Shown here piece after piece: positions 1 to 8,363 of a stretch of 34,966 nt of DNA (position 1 is its first letter; each line of letters starts with the position of its first letter). The stretch lies in assembly GCA_930989765.1 (NCBI GenBank), contig CAKNNA010000016.1, positions 1 through 34,966 on the forward strand, given 5' to 3'. The notes below the pieces were generated by a model. It worked only from the letters and a program-made list of their open reading frames with translations, ran no database searches and was not told the origin of the DNA. The DNA is from an uncultured Clostridium sp. GTDB taxonomy: Bacteria; Bacillota; Clostridia; TANB77; CAG-508. A program made the position numbers and the translations under genes.

Positions 1-113
1 CCTTAACTTAAAGGGACACTGATATTAAAGAGGGCTTCTCTACAATTTTTAAAGCCATGAATTGTAATAAATATTTAGATATTAGCATTTAAAATTACAA
101 GGAGGTTTGACAT
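1..113. other. Upstream region of spoIID; possible element end at window edge
   Basis: No gene is seen here. The first 12 bases, CCTTAACTTAAA, are the reverse complement of part of the 25-bp block found at 7405-7429 and 34882-34906, so the window may open on the end of another copy. A strong GGAGG ribosome site at 101-105 serves spoIID. No promoter is convincing. Confidence 0.35.
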
Positions 114-1157
114 TTGAAGAAAATAGGAATATATCTACTTATTTTGATTATAGTATGTTTTATTATGCCAACATTATTAACTAAAAGAGGAATAGAAGTT
201 ATAGCAAGTAATGAAAATGAATTAGAAAATAATATTAAAACTCAAGAAAATAGCAATGAAAATCAAGATGATATTTTTAACATGAGTGCTACATATGAAT
301 ATAAAAAATATGGAACAATAAAATTGCTACATAAAGATACATCTCAAGTGGAAGAAGTACCAATAGATGAGTATTTATGCCATGTTGTATCTGCCGAAAT
401 GCCAGTAGATTTTGAATTAGAAGCATTAAAAGCACAAGCAATAGTTGCAAGAACATATACTATTTATAAAATAGAAAATAAGAAGCACGAAGAAGCAGAT
501 ATTTGTGACGATTCTACTTGTTGCCAAGCGTGGATATCAAAAGAAGATAGACTTGCAAGGTGGGAGGAAAACAAAAGAGAAAGTAATTGGGAAAAAATAC
601 AAAAAGCAGTAACTCAAACAACAGGATTAATAATTACATACGAAAATGCACCAATAAATGCATTTTTTCATTCAAATAGTGGAGGAACAACCGAAATTCC
701 AGTAAATGTTTGGGGAGGAACAGGATACCCATATTTACAAAGTGTAGAAACATCGGGAGAAGAAGCATATACTCAATACCTATCTGAAGTCACATTCACG
801 AATGAAGAATTATTAAATAAATTAAAAGTAACACATCCAGAAACAGCAATAGACTTTGCAAACAATGAAGATATAAAAATACTTGAATACACAGAAAGCA
901 AAAGAGTAAAAACAATAAAATTTGGTAATATAGAAATATCAGGCACAGAAGCAAGAACAATACTTGGATTAAGATCAACAAACTTCGAAATAACAAAAGA
1001 GAATGGTACCATAAAATTCTCAGTAAAAGGATATGGCCACGGAGTAGGAATGAGCCAAACAGGAGCAGATAGTTTAGCAAAACAAGGTAAAACTGCATCA
1101 GAAATAATACATCATTTTTATACAGATGTAGAAATAAAAGAAGTAAATGAACTTTAG
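114..1157 (+). CDS. spoIID: Stage II sporulation protein D (SpoIID), peptidoglycan lytic transglycosylase
   Basis: This protein of 347 residues has one N-terminal membrane segment (about residues 4-22) followed by the SpoIID/LytB domain. In the family it cleaves glycan strands during engulfment of the forespore, together with SpoIIM and SpoIIP. The catalytic glutamate is visible as E95 in the motif SAEMP, followed by LKAQAIVARTY, which is typical of the family, and the C-terminal GYGHGVGMSQ block is intact. The TTG start at 114 is chosen because AAGGAGG lies eight bases upstream. The stop codon lies inside a REP-like palindrome (1148-1177), so the last residues are encoded by the repeat. The neighbour downstream is a SpoIIQ-type protein, which fits an engulfment locus. 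A CAC GGA string in GHGVG does not shift the frame, a useful control for the CGGA sites elsewhere. Confidence 0.93.
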   Translation: MKKIGIYLLILIIVCFIMPTLLTKRGIEVIASNENELENNIKTQENSNENQDDIFNMSATYEYKKYGTIKLLHKDTSQVEEVPIDEYLCHVVSAEMPVDFELEALKAQAIVARTYTIYKIENKKHEEADICDDSTCCQAWISKEDRLARWEENKRESNWEKIQKAVTQTTGLIITYENAPINAFFHSNSGGTTEIPVNVWGGTGYPYLQSVETSGEEAYTQYLSEVTFTNEELLNKLKVTHPETAIDFANNEDIKILEYTESKRVKTIKFGNIEISGTEARTILGLRSTNFEITKENGTIKFSVKGYGHGVGMSQTGADSLAKQGKTASEIIHHFYTDVEIKEVNEL

Positions 1158-1177
1158 GGACGTTCCTTAAAGTTCAT
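1148..1177. repeat. REP-like palindrome, copy 1 (overlaps spoIID stop)
   Basis: An imperfect 30-bp hairpin with outer arms TGAACTTTA/TAAAGTTCA and core GGGACGTTCC. It is identical over 30 bp to 17571-17600. It contains the spoIID stop codon and may act as its terminator. Confidence 0.8.
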
Positions 1178-1225
1178 ATTTTTTTAAATCAATATGAATT
1201 TTTAAATTAATAGAAACTTTTTGTG

Positions 1226-1254
1226 TGAACTTTAAGGAACATCCCTAAAGTTCA
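1226..1254. repeat. REP-like palindrome, copy 2, inverted relative to copy 1
   Basis: Outer arms are TGAACTTTA/TAAAGTTCA and the core AGGAACATCCC is the reverse-complement type of copy 1. With 1148-1177 it forms a head-to-head pair 48 bp apart, resembling the paired arrangement of REP elements. Confidence 0.75.
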
Positions 1255-1333
1255 AAATATTTCTTACAAATAATGTATAAATTACTCAAGAAAAGGAAAT
1301 AATGTAAATAACATTATTTTAAAGGAGGATTTT

Positions 1334-2285
1334 ATGAGAAGGAATAATAGAAAACCAAATATTCTAGATGATGATGCAAATTTAAAAATTATTAAAATAG
1401 CAAGTATAGGAGTGGGTGTGCTTGCAATTATTGTAATAGGGATACTTTTATATAGTAAAAATTTGAATGATAAAGTAAGAGAAGAAACATTAGATAGTGA
1501 GCAGATGGCAAAGATATTAGAAAATAGTCAGGATAGTATGAATACTCAAAGTGCTAGTACTGAAATTGGAAAGAGTGTAAATGAGGCAGCAAATGAACTA
1601 AATTCAGCTTCAAACCAAACAAATACTATAGCAAATAATAATACAGTTAATTCAAATAATACAAATACTGAAAATAGCATAGCAAATACTAGTAATACTG
1701 CAAATGCTGGAAATTCCACAAATTCTACAAATACTTCAAACCAAAATACTAATCAAGAGACAAGTAATTTAGATTTAGCAAAGCAAAATACAGAAAATGA
1801 AGTAAATGGTACAAATAATGAAAGTAGTAATTCTAAAGAATCAGAAACTAAAACAAAAACAGATACAACAAGTACAGAATTAAGTTTTGAAAAACCAGTA
1901 GAAGGAGACATTATAAGAGAATTTGCCAAAGATAATTTAGTATATTCACAAACACTAGAAGAGTGGACAACACATAATGGAATAGATATAAAAGCAGATA
2001 AAACAACAGTAGTAAAATCTGCAGAAACTGGAACAGTAAAAAGTATAAAAAATGATCCAAGATATGGTTTAACAGTAGTAATAGAACATGCAAATGGATT
2101 CCAAACTGTTTATTCTAATCTATTAACATCAGAGTTTGTAGTAGAAGGAGAAGTTGTAGAAAAAGGACAATCTATAGGTACAGTAGGAAATACTGCAGCA
2201 TTTGAGATAGCAGATGAACCACATTTACATTTTGAAATAATAAAAGATGGCACTCGGAGTTGATCCAAGTATTTATATAAAATAG
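1334..2285 (+). CDS. spoIIQ: SpoIIQ-like LytM (M23) endopeptidase, read through a CGGA +1 shift
   Basis: In the first frame the protein runs to residue 307 and stops at 2263. Skipping one base at CGGA (2255-2258) adds GVDPSIYIK and ends at 2285, for 316 residues. It has a short cytoplasmic head, one membrane segment (about 20-40), a long Asn/Thr/Ser-rich linker (about 45-180) and a C-terminal LytM domain. The zinc motif is present: H214 and D218 in THNGIDI, then H297 and H299 in HLHFEI. That matches clostridial SpoIIQ, which keeps the zinc site, rather than the degenerate Bacillus form. SpoIIQ is made in the forespore and binds SpoIIIAH across the intermembrane space; the role here is inferred from architecture and the spoIID neighbour. 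A clear GGAGG precedes the ATG. The shift changes only the last nine residues, so the truncated form might still fold. Confidence 0.82.
2255..2258 (+). other. CGGA +1 recoding site 1
   Basis: Zero frame reads ACT CGG AGT TGA; the plus-one frame reads ACT (C) GGA GTT GAT CCA, restoring the conserved end of the LytM domain. Confidence 0.7.
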
Positions 2286-2381
2286 AAAATCAAAATTCTA
2301 AATGAAATATGTTAAAAATCATATAGTAAAAAAGTTAAAAAAAGCTAAAATTAATAATAGTCTAATTAAATTAATAGTGGG

Positions 2382-2421
2382 CTAACTTTAAAAATTTACC
2401 TAAACGAATTTTTAAAGTTAG
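2382..2421 (+). terminator. Long A/T-rich inverted repeat, probable terminator
   Basis: Perfect 15-bp arms CTAACTTTAAAAATT (2382-2396) and its complement (2407-2421) enclose a 10-base loop and are followed by TCTTTTAAT. It sits after the spoIIQ-like gene. Confidence 0.6.
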
Positions 2422-2468
2422 TCTTTTAATATTGATTATTACATTTATATTACATTTTTGGAAAAATA

Positions 2469-2497
2469 TTGTTATAAAAAAATATTATTGATATAAT
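2469..2497 (+). promoter_or_regulatory. Candidate sigma-A promoter for the FIST gene
   Basis: TTGTTA at 2469-2474 and TATAAT at 2492-2497 are separated by 17 bp, 36 bp before the chosen start codon. A second TATAAT lies at 2503-2508. In DNA this AT-rich, chance matches are common. Confidence 0.4.
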
Positions 2498-2533
2498 TTG
2501 GGTATAATTATAAATACGAAGGAGGAATCGTTT

Positions 2534-3700
2534 ATGTTAAAATCAAATGTTGGATGGAGTACAAATGTAGATAGTTATACACAAGGAAAGGAGTCTGCAG
2601 CAAGTGCTGTAGTAGATTTAATGCAAACTAAAGTTGCATTTTTATATACATCAGTAGATTGTGATGTAGAAAAAGTTTTAGAAGGAGCAAAATCAGAACT
2701 TGGAACTGCACCAATTATTGGATGTACATCTAGTGCTGGTATTATTGTTCCAGATGGATTTATTTCATCAGACCATGGATTTACAGGAATTTTAGCTTTA
2801 GGTGATCCTGATATGAATGTAGGAGTTGCAAGTCAAGAAAGAGGAGAAGATCCAAGAGAAACAGGAAGAAAAGTTGCAATTGAAGCTATGAAAATGGCAG
2901 GAAGAGAAGATGCACCAAGCTATTTTTATATGGTAGCATCACCTGCAGAAGAAGAATTTTATATTAAAGGAATTGAAGATATTATAGGAAGAGTTCCAAT
3001 ATTTGGAGGAAGCGCAGCAGATAATACTGTAGAAGGAAAATGGAGTATATATACAAATGACAAAGTATTTAGTGATGGAGTTGCAGTTGCATTTTTCTAT
3101 ACAGATAAAAAAATGGCAAATGTATATACAGGAGCATATCATGAAACTACAAATTCAGGAGTTATAACAAAAATAAAAGGACATAGAACATTAGTAGAAA
3201 TTGATGGGGTACCTAGCTTAAAAAAATACGCATCTTGGACAGGTAAGAAAATGAAAGACTTAGAAAGAGATAATCTATTAGTATCTACAATAACAGCACC
3301 ACTAGGTGTAAAAGATAGATTAGGAGATTTAATTGCAATTAGACATCCAATGTATGGAAATGAAGACGGTTCAATGAATATAGGAGCAAATTTAGCAGTA
3401 AACACAGCAGTAATTCAAATGGAAGCATCAGTTGATGAATTAATAGACTCTACAGGAAAAACTTTAAAAGAAACAAACAAAATGCTAGGAGAAGAAGCAG
3501 GAGCATATTTACTTGTTCATTGTGGAGGTAGAAGATTAGGAATAGGAGACAGAATAGATGAAGTCGCAAAACAACTTAAAAAAGAAGCAAAAGGTGTACC
3601 ATTTATGACAATATTTACATTTGGTGAATATGGAGTAAAAGACCATGGTGCAAATACAACAGGAGGATTAATGCTTTCATTTACAGCTTTTGCAAAATGA
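2534..3700 (+). CDS. FIST domain sensory protein
   Basis: This 388-residue protein consists of a FIST N domain (about 20-215) and a FIST C domain (about 220-380). The N half has the characteristic PIIGCTSSAGI and VPIFGGSAADN stretches, and the C half contains YLLVHCGGRRL. FIST domains are thought to be small-ligand sensors and usually accompany signalling domains; here the protein stands alone with no kinase, methyl-accepting or cyclic-dinucleotide domain attached. The ATG at 2534 is preferred over 2498 because GGAGG lies nine bases before it and the upstream codons have no ribosome site. It is followed by an aldehyde dehydrogenase gene after 127 bp, and an alcohol dehydrogenase lies further on, so it may sense a metabolite handled by them. 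That link is inference only. Confidence 0.85.
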   Translation: MLKSNVGWSTNVDSYTQGKESAASAVVDLMQTKVAFLYTSVDCDVEKVLEGAKSELGTAPIIGCTSSAGIIVPDGFISSDHGFTGILALGDPDMNVGVASQERGEDPRETGRKVAIEAMKMAGREDAPSYFYMVASPAEEEFYIKGIEDIIGRVPIFGGSAADNTVEGKWSIYTNDKVFSDGVAVAFFYTDKKMANVYTGAYHETTNSGVITKIKGHRTLVEIDGVPSLKKYASWTGKKMKDLERDNLLVSTITAPLGVKDRLGDLIAIRHPMYGNEDGSMNIGANLAVNTAVIQMEASVDELIDSTGKTLKETNKMLGEEAGAYLLVHCGGRRLGIGDRIDEVAKQLKKEAKGVPFMTIFTFGEYGVKDHGANTTGGLMLSFTAFAK

Positions 3701-3827
3701 AGAGAAGGGGAAAAACCACAAACTCGGGAAAAATATGTATGAATGTACATTTGAAAACTATAAAACCAAAACAGGTGATATAGAAGTTATGGTTTGCAAA
3801 AATGTATTAAAAAAGGAGGAAGCAAGT

Positions 3828-5261
3828 ATGAAAAATTTAATAGGATATGAGTGGAAAGATGCATCTAATGGAGCGACTATAGAAGTTGTAAATCCGGCAA
3901 CTCAAGAACTAATTGACACTGTTCCAAATGTTACTGAAGAAGATGTAGATACAGCTGTAAAAGTAGCAATACAAGAACAAAAAAAATGGGAGAAAAAGTC
4001 AATATATGAAAGAGCAGATATTTTATATAAATTTGTAGACTTAGTAGAAGAAAACAAAGAAAGACTAGCAACTCTTTTATCAAATGAAACAGGAAAACCA
4101 ATAAAAGAAGCTAGAGCAGAAATTGCAAATGTAAGAATTGGAACAAGAGGATTTATAGAAAGAGCAAAACATTTATATGGAGAAAGCATTCCAGCTGGAA
4201 CAGAAGCAGGACAAGAGACAACAATGCAAATAACAAAAAGATATCCAATAGGTGTAATTGCAGCAATTATACCATTTAATTTCCCAAGTGATTTATTCTG
4301 CCAAAAAGTTCCACCAGCATTAATGATGGGAAATAGCATAATAGTAAAACCTTCAAACTATAATCCATTAACTTTAATAGAATATGTTAAATTAATGATA
4401 GAAGCAGGAGTTCCAGCAGGATGTATTCAAATATTAACGGGAGACGGACCAAAAGCTGGGCAAGCATTAGCAAGACACCCAGGAGTTCATCTAGTATCAT
4501 TAACAGGAGGAACTCAAGCAGGAATCCAAACAATGGGAACAGCATCTAAAAATTTAACACATGTAATGTTAGAATTAGGTGGAAATGATGCATTTATCTT
4601 CTTAGAAGATGGTGATATGGACTTAGCTGTTAAAGAAACAATATGGGGAAGATTATATAATGGTGGACAAGTATGTTGTGCAAGTAAAAGATTTTTAATT
4701 CATAATTCTAGAAAACAAGAATTTATAGATAGAATGAAAGATGTAATTAATAATCTAAAAGTTGGAGACCCAATGCAAGAAGATACTGATATGGGACCAA
4801 TGATAAATATAAATGCAGCTAAAAGAATTGAAGACCAAGTAAATCAAATGGTTGCAGAAGGTGCGACAATAGTTTGCGGAGGAAAAAGAGAAGATGCATA
4901 CTATTATCCAACAATATTAGATAATGTAACAAAAGACATGGAAGCCAGCAAAGACATGGAAATATTTGGACCAGTAATATCTGTAATAGGATTTGATGAT
5001 GTAGAAGAAGCAATTGAAATTGCAAACCAATCTTCATATGGTCTATGTGGATGTGTAATATCAAAAGATTATTCAAGAGCAATGAAAATTGCAGATAGAC
5101 TAGAATGTGGAGGAGCTGTAGTTAATGGTGCAAGTTTCTATCGTTCATTCGAAATGCCATTTGGAGGATGGAAACATTCAGGAATTGGAAATGAAGGAGT
5201 TCTAACTACACTTCAAGAAATGTCAAGAGTAAAAACTATAGTGCTTAAAAATATATTATAA
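3828..5261 (+). CDS. NAD(P)-dependent aldehyde dehydrogenase
   Basis: A full-length soluble aldehyde dehydrogenase of 477 residues. The Rossmann-fold and active-site signatures are intact: PIGVIAAIIPFNFP, SLTGGTQAG, the general-base glutamate E249 in LELGG and the catalytic cysteine C283 in GQVCCASKR. It oxidises an aldehyde to an acid with NAD or NADP. Substrate cannot be fixed by eye; lactaldehyde, succinate semialdehyde or glyceraldehyde-3-phosphate are all possible. A FucO-like alcohol dehydrogenase lies about 950 bp downstream, which hints at an aldehyde such as lactaldehyde. The ATG at 3828 is chosen because AAGGAGG lies close upstream and homologous proteins begin near here; the same frame is open back to 3690 without a good ribosome site. 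Out-of-phase ACG GGA, GAC GGA and TGC GGA strings are read normally in this gene. Confidence 0.9.
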   Translation: MKNLIGYEWKDASNGATIEVVNPATQELIDTVPNVTEEDVDTAVKVAIQEQKKWEKKSIYERADILYKFVDLVEENKERLATLLSNETGKPIKEARAEIANVRIGTRGFIERAKHLYGESIPAGTEAGQETTMQITKRYPIGVIAAIIPFNFPSDLFCQKVPPALMMGNSIIVKPSNYNPLTLIEYVKLMIEAGVPAGCIQILTGDGPKAGQALARHPGVHLVSLTGGTQAGIQTMGTASKNLTHVMLELGGNDAFIFLEDGDMDLAVKETIWGRLYNGGQVCCASKRFLIHNSRKQEFIDRMKDVINNLKVGDPMQEDTDMGPMININAAKRIEDQVNQMVAEGATIVCGGKREDAYYYPTILDNVTKDMEASKDMEIFGPVISVIGFDDVEEAIEIANQSSYGLCGCVISKDYSRAMKIADRLECGGAVVNGASFYRSFEMPFGGWKHSGIGNEGVLTTLQEMSRVKTIVLKNIL

Positions 5262-5266
5262 TTTAT

Positions 5267-5324
5267 TACTGCTTAGCTGTAAAATCTATTTGAATTTATT
5301 TAAATTGATAAAGGTTAAGCAGTA
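5267..5324 (+). terminator. Inverted repeat after the aldehyde dehydrogenase
   Basis: Arms TACTGCTTA (5267-5275) and TAAGCAGTA (5316-5324) are exact complements around a 40-base A/T-rich loop. No clean T-run follows, so a termination role is tentative. Confidence 0.4.
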
Positions 5325-5411
5325 TATGCTGTTATTTAAATAGTAAATATTATTAAATTATAATTATATTAAAAATAAGCTTTGATGCTATAAAATGAAA
5401 GGAAGATTAGT

Positions 5412-6095
5412 ATGAAAAAAAAGGCAATAATAATTATTAGCATAATAGTAGTTATTTTAATTATAATAGGTCTTGTATATTTTTTAGTAATAAATAAAGA
5501 CAGTGAAAATAATTCAGGTAATACAGGCAATGATGAAACGGTACAAGAAGCAGGAACATCAAAGACAAATAAGTTATATGAAAAATTATCTGAAAGTGAT
5601 AAATACACATTTGAAAAAGTATTAAATGATGAGAATAAGTCTAAAACAGTAAAATCAGGAGAAGTAGCTTATAAAGAAGAAACTGCAAATGGAAAGACTT
5701 ATAAATATATAGTAAAGGATGGAAACACATATTTATTACAAGATGATGCAAAACAATATTATAAATATGAAAATAATACAATAATCCTTTCAGAAATTAC
5801 AAATAACTTTCTAAAACTTCAAAATTTACAATGTCAAACAGGTAAAGAAGAAATTGAAGGTAAAAGTTATGAATATGAAGAATATCATAATTATGGTGAG
5901 TTTTTAGTTAATACAAATTTGCAAACAGCAGGAGCACAGATGAAAACTAGATTTTATTATAGTGGAAATAATTTAAAATATATAAAAACTATAGTAAATG
6001 ATACAGAAGAATTATTGAAAATTGATATTTCTTATAAGGCAGATGAAGCTTTATTTGAAATACCTTCAGACTATAGTGATGCTGAAAATTCATAG
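5412..6095 (+). CDS. Membrane-anchored extracytoplasmic protein of unknown function
   Basis: I do not recognise a family. The 227-residue protein starts with a lysine-rich tip and a strongly hydrophobic segment (about residues 5-27), so it is probably anchored in the membrane with the rest outside. A polar Asn/Gly/Thr linker (about 30-52) leads to a domain rich in Tyr, Lys and Glu with short alternating strands such as YKYIVKDGNTYLLQ and QYYKYENNT. This pattern recalls LolA/LppX-like half-barrel lipoprotein carriers, but no lipobox cysteine is present, so that is only a suggestion. The ribosome site AAAGGAAG precedes the ATG. It lies between two dehydrogenase genes. Confidence 0.7.
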   Translation: MKKKAIIIISIIVVILIIIGLVYFLVINKDSENNSGNTGNDETVQEAGTSKTNKLYEKLSESDKYTFEKVLNDENKSKTVKSGEVAYKEETANGKTYKYIVKDGNTYLLQDDAKQYYKYENNTIILSEITNNFLKLQNLQCQTGKEEIEGKSYEYEEYHNYGEFLVNTNLQTAGAQMKTRFYYSGNNLKYIKTIVNDTEELLKIDISYKADEALFEIPSDYSDAENS

Positions 6096-6215
6096 TAATT
6101 AATTTATAATTTTATTTTAATATTTAAAAAATTAGTCAAGTTCATATAAAATCAATTTAATAATAGCGTTTTTTTGATTGATTTTATGAATTTATTATAC
6201 AAGGAGGAAGAAAAA

Positions 6216-7367
6216 ATGGCTATAAAATTTGTTTTAAATGAAACATCATATTTTGGAGAAAAAGCAAGAGATGTTTTACCAGAAGAAATAAAGAAAAGAA
6301 ATTTTAAAAAAGTATTTTTAGTAAGTGATAAATCTTTAGTAGAAGCAGGAGTAACAAAAAAAGTAGAAGATATATTAAAAGATGAAAATATAGAATATAC
6401 TCTATATGATGAAATAAAACCAAATCCAACAATAAAAAATGTACAAGATGGAGTAGATGCTTGTAAAAATTCAGGAGCAGATGTAATTGTAGCAGTAGGA
6501 GGAGGCTCAAGTATAGATACAGCAAAAGGAATATCAATTGTAATGACAAACCCAGACAGAAGTGATATAAGATCATTAAATGGAGCATCAAACACTGTAA
6601 ACCGTGGAATGCCACTAATTGCACTTCCAACAACAGCAGGAACAGCAGCAGAAGTTACAATAAATTATGTTATAACAGATGAAGAAAGAAAAGTAAAAAT
6701 GGTATGTGTAGACCCAAATGATATTCCAATAGTTGCAATAGTAGACTCAGAACTAATGGCATCAATGCCAAAATCACTTGCAGCAGCAACAGGGATGGAT
6801 GCATTAACACATTCTCTAGAAGGATATATAACAAAAGCACATAATGAAATTTCAGATATGTTCCATCTAAAAGCTATAAAAATGATATTTGAAAATTTAG
6901 AAAAAGCAGTAAATGATAAAGATGAAAAAGCAATAAACATTATGGGAATGGCACAATATATAGCAGGAATGGGATTCTCAAATGTAGGACTTGGAATTTG
7001 TCACTCAATGGCACACCAACTAGGAGCAGTATATGACACACCACATGGAATAGCAAATGCAATGTTATTACCAACTGTACTAGAATATAATGGAGAAGTA
7101 TGTTATGAAAGATATGTAGATATCTTACAAGCTCTAGGATACCCAGCAGAAAAATATACAAAAGAAGAACTAATAAAAACACTAGTAGAAAGAGTAAGAA
7201 CTTTAGGAGAAATTGTAGGTATAACTCAAACAATTGCAGATTATGGAACAAAACTAGAAGACATACCTATGCTTGCAGATAAAGCAATGGAAGATCCTTG
7301 TAAACCAGGAAATCCAAGAGAGACTTCAAAAGAAGATTTCATAGCATTATTTAAAAAAGCAATGTAA
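6216..7367 (+). CDS. Iron-containing alcohol dehydrogenase, lactaldehyde reductase (FucO)-like
   Basis: A group III, metal-dependent alcohol dehydrogenase of 383 residues, the usual length. The nucleotide-binding GGGSSID motif is at about 95-101. The metal ligands of the FucO family can be placed at D195 and H199 (GMDALTH), H263 (GICHSMAH) and H277 (TPHGIA), almost the same numbering as Escherichia coli FucO. It should interconvert an alcohol and aldehyde with NAD(H), probably lactaldehyde and 1,2-propanediol, though butanol-type dehydrogenases share these signatures. The start at ATG 6216 follows AAGGAGG; the upstream in-frame codons from 6174 are not preceded by a ribosome site. The aldehyde dehydrogenase upstream could act on the same aldehyde. 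Confidence 0.88.
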   Translation: MAIKFVLNETSYFGEKARDVLPEEIKKRNFKKVFLVSDKSLVEAGVTKKVEDILKDENIEYTLYDEIKPNPTIKNVQDGVDACKNSGADVIVAVGGGSSIDTAKGISIVMTNPDRSDIRSLNGASNTVNRGMPLIALPTTAGTAAEVTINYVITDEERKVKMVCVDPNDIPIVAIVDSELMASMPKSLAAATGMDALTHSLEGYITKAHNEISDMFHLKAIKMIFENLEKAVNDKDEKAINIMGMAQYIAGMGFSNVGLGICHSMAHQLGAVYDTPHGIANAMLLPTVLEYNGEVCYERYVDILQALGYPAEKYTKEELIKTLVERVRTLGEIVGITQTIADYGTKLEDIPMLADKAMEDPCKPGNPRETSKEDFIALFKKAM

Positions 7368-7384
7368 AATATTAAGTGAGAAGA

Positions 7385-7728
7385 TGTTCTAAAATCTCAA
7401 AAGGGACGACAATGTCTATTTAAGTTAAGAAATCTTAATTTAATAGAGTAGCCAAAATAATCAATAATAGGTATAATTTAAAATATATTCCGTTCGACTG
7501 GAATGAAGAATAGAGTTTGTTAGGCTTTCGAATGAGGAATGTTCATGGTACCCGAAGAATGAGGGGGTCTGAATGAAAGAGGCTCATGAGAAAGCCTTAC
7601 AAACTCTTTCTGAATGCAAAGAGTAGGAATATATTTTAAATTATACCTATTATTGATTATTTTGGCGGATACAAATATTTTTCTTAACTTAATAGCATTA
7701 TTGTCGTTTCTTTTGACATTTTAGAACA
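7385..7728. mobile_element. 344-bp near-palindromic element (MITE-like or structured RNA)
   Basis: The gap between the alcohol dehydrogenase and the thioesterase is filled by one long inverted repeat. The outer ends, TGTTCTAAAAT and its complement, lie at 7385-7395 and 7718-7728. A perfect 41-bp arm pair lies at 7451-7491 and 7626-7666. An inner pair of 18 bases with one mismatch lies at 7512-7529 and 7590-7607. The 60-base centre is richer in G and contains repeated GAATG(A) units. No protein frame is evident. It includes a 25-bp block (7405-7429) also found at 34882-34906. It could be a non-autonomous mobile element, or a large structured RNA. Confidence 0.7.
7405..7429 (+). repeat. 25-bp dispersed repeat block, copy A
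   Basis: The block is identical to 34882-34906 and shares the 16-base part AATGTCTATTTAAGTT with 19125-19140. Here it lies in the left arm of the palindromic element. Confidence 0.8.
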
Positions 7729-7746
7729 CTCTACTTATACTACACC

Positions 7747-8158
7747 TTATTTAGCATTTTCAAAAACATTATAAACATCCATATATTGTTTTTTCAAGTT
7801 AATAGGTCTTAAATTTGGATTAGTAAAACAATGCATAGTTTCGCCTGTAAGAACGATTTTGCCTTCTTTCTTTTCTGTTATTTCATAACCCATTTTAAGT
7901 CTTACACCATTAAATTCTTTAACAAATGTTTTTATTAAAATAGTGTCTCCGAAATGTTACATGATGCTTAAAATCGCAGTTTACACCTAAAACTGGTATA
8001 GTTATTCCAATTGATTCTAAATATGCATATGGAATATTTAGTTTTTCTAAAAATACACATCTTGCTTCTTCTAGATAGCGAATATAGTTAGAATGATGCA
8101 CAATTCCCATTCTATCTGTTTCATAATAATTTACTTTTCTTTCATAAATATAATCCAT
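7747..8158 (-). CDS. YbgC/4-hydroxybenzoyl-CoA-type acyl-CoA thioesterase, read through a CGGA +1 shift
   Basis: On the minus strand the zero frame starts at 8158 and stops at 7919. Skipping one base at CGGA (7951-7948) restores a complete hot-dog fold of 136 residues ending at 7747. The N-terminal part contains YETDRMGIVHHSNYIRYLEE, the family signature with catalytic D15. The part after the shift begins GDTILIKTFVKEF and continues with MGYEITEKK and GETMHCF, the expected second half. The Phe-Gly-Asp junction matches the usual FGD of these enzymes, so the four bases CGGA stand for one glycine. Such enzymes hydrolyse acyl-CoA thioesters; the natural substrate is unknown. AAAGGAAAACTA precedes the ATG. 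It is divergent from the hemolysin III gene. Confidence 0.85.
7948..7951 (-). other. CGGA +1 recoding site 2 (minus strand)
   Basis: Zero frame reads TTT CGG AGA CAC; plus-one reads TTT (C) GGA GAC ACT, giving the expected FGDT. It is the only site on the minus strand, which shows that the pattern follows the gene and not the sequenced strand. Confidence 0.75.
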
Positions 8159-8182
8159 TTTAGTTTTCCTTTCTTGCTACAA

Positions 8183-8236
8183 TTTATGGCTTTTAATTTA
8201 ATACATAGCCTTTTATATGTGTTTTCAAGCCATAAA
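8183..8236. promoter_or_regulatory. Inverted repeat between divergent genes
   Basis: TTTATGGCTT (8183-8192) and AAGCCATAAA (8227-8236) are exact complements in the gap between the thioesterase and the TrhA-like gene. It could be a regulator site or an RNA hairpin. Confidence 0.35.
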
Positions 8237-8303
8237 TAGTAAATATTTCATATATAATAATTTTGTTTTTTATATTATAATACTAGAAATATGATTTAAC
8301 AAG

Positions 8304-8312
8304 TGGTATAAT
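8304..8312 (+). promoter_or_regulatory. Candidate extended -10 promoter of the TrhA-like gene
   Basis: TGGTATAAT is an extended -10 motif (TGn-TATAAT) 51 bp before the start codon at 8364. No good -35 is seen, as is common for extended -10 promoters. Confidence 0.45.
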
Positions 8313-8363
8313 ATCAAAAAATAAATTGAGGGAGAGTTTTTAATATTTATATTAGGAGGTTTC

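Noticed and set aside
1570..1880. Asn/Thr-rich repeats in the SpoIIQ-like protein as a DNA repeat array
   Set aside because: They are a low-complexity protein linker with irregular units, not a CRISPR or regular tandem repeat.
3690..3827. N-terminal extension of the aldehyde dehydrogenase back to 3690
   Set aside because: The frame is open but lacks a ribosome site and overlaps the FIST gene end; a strong site directly precedes ATG 3828. The CTCGGG at 3724 lies outside any supported gene.
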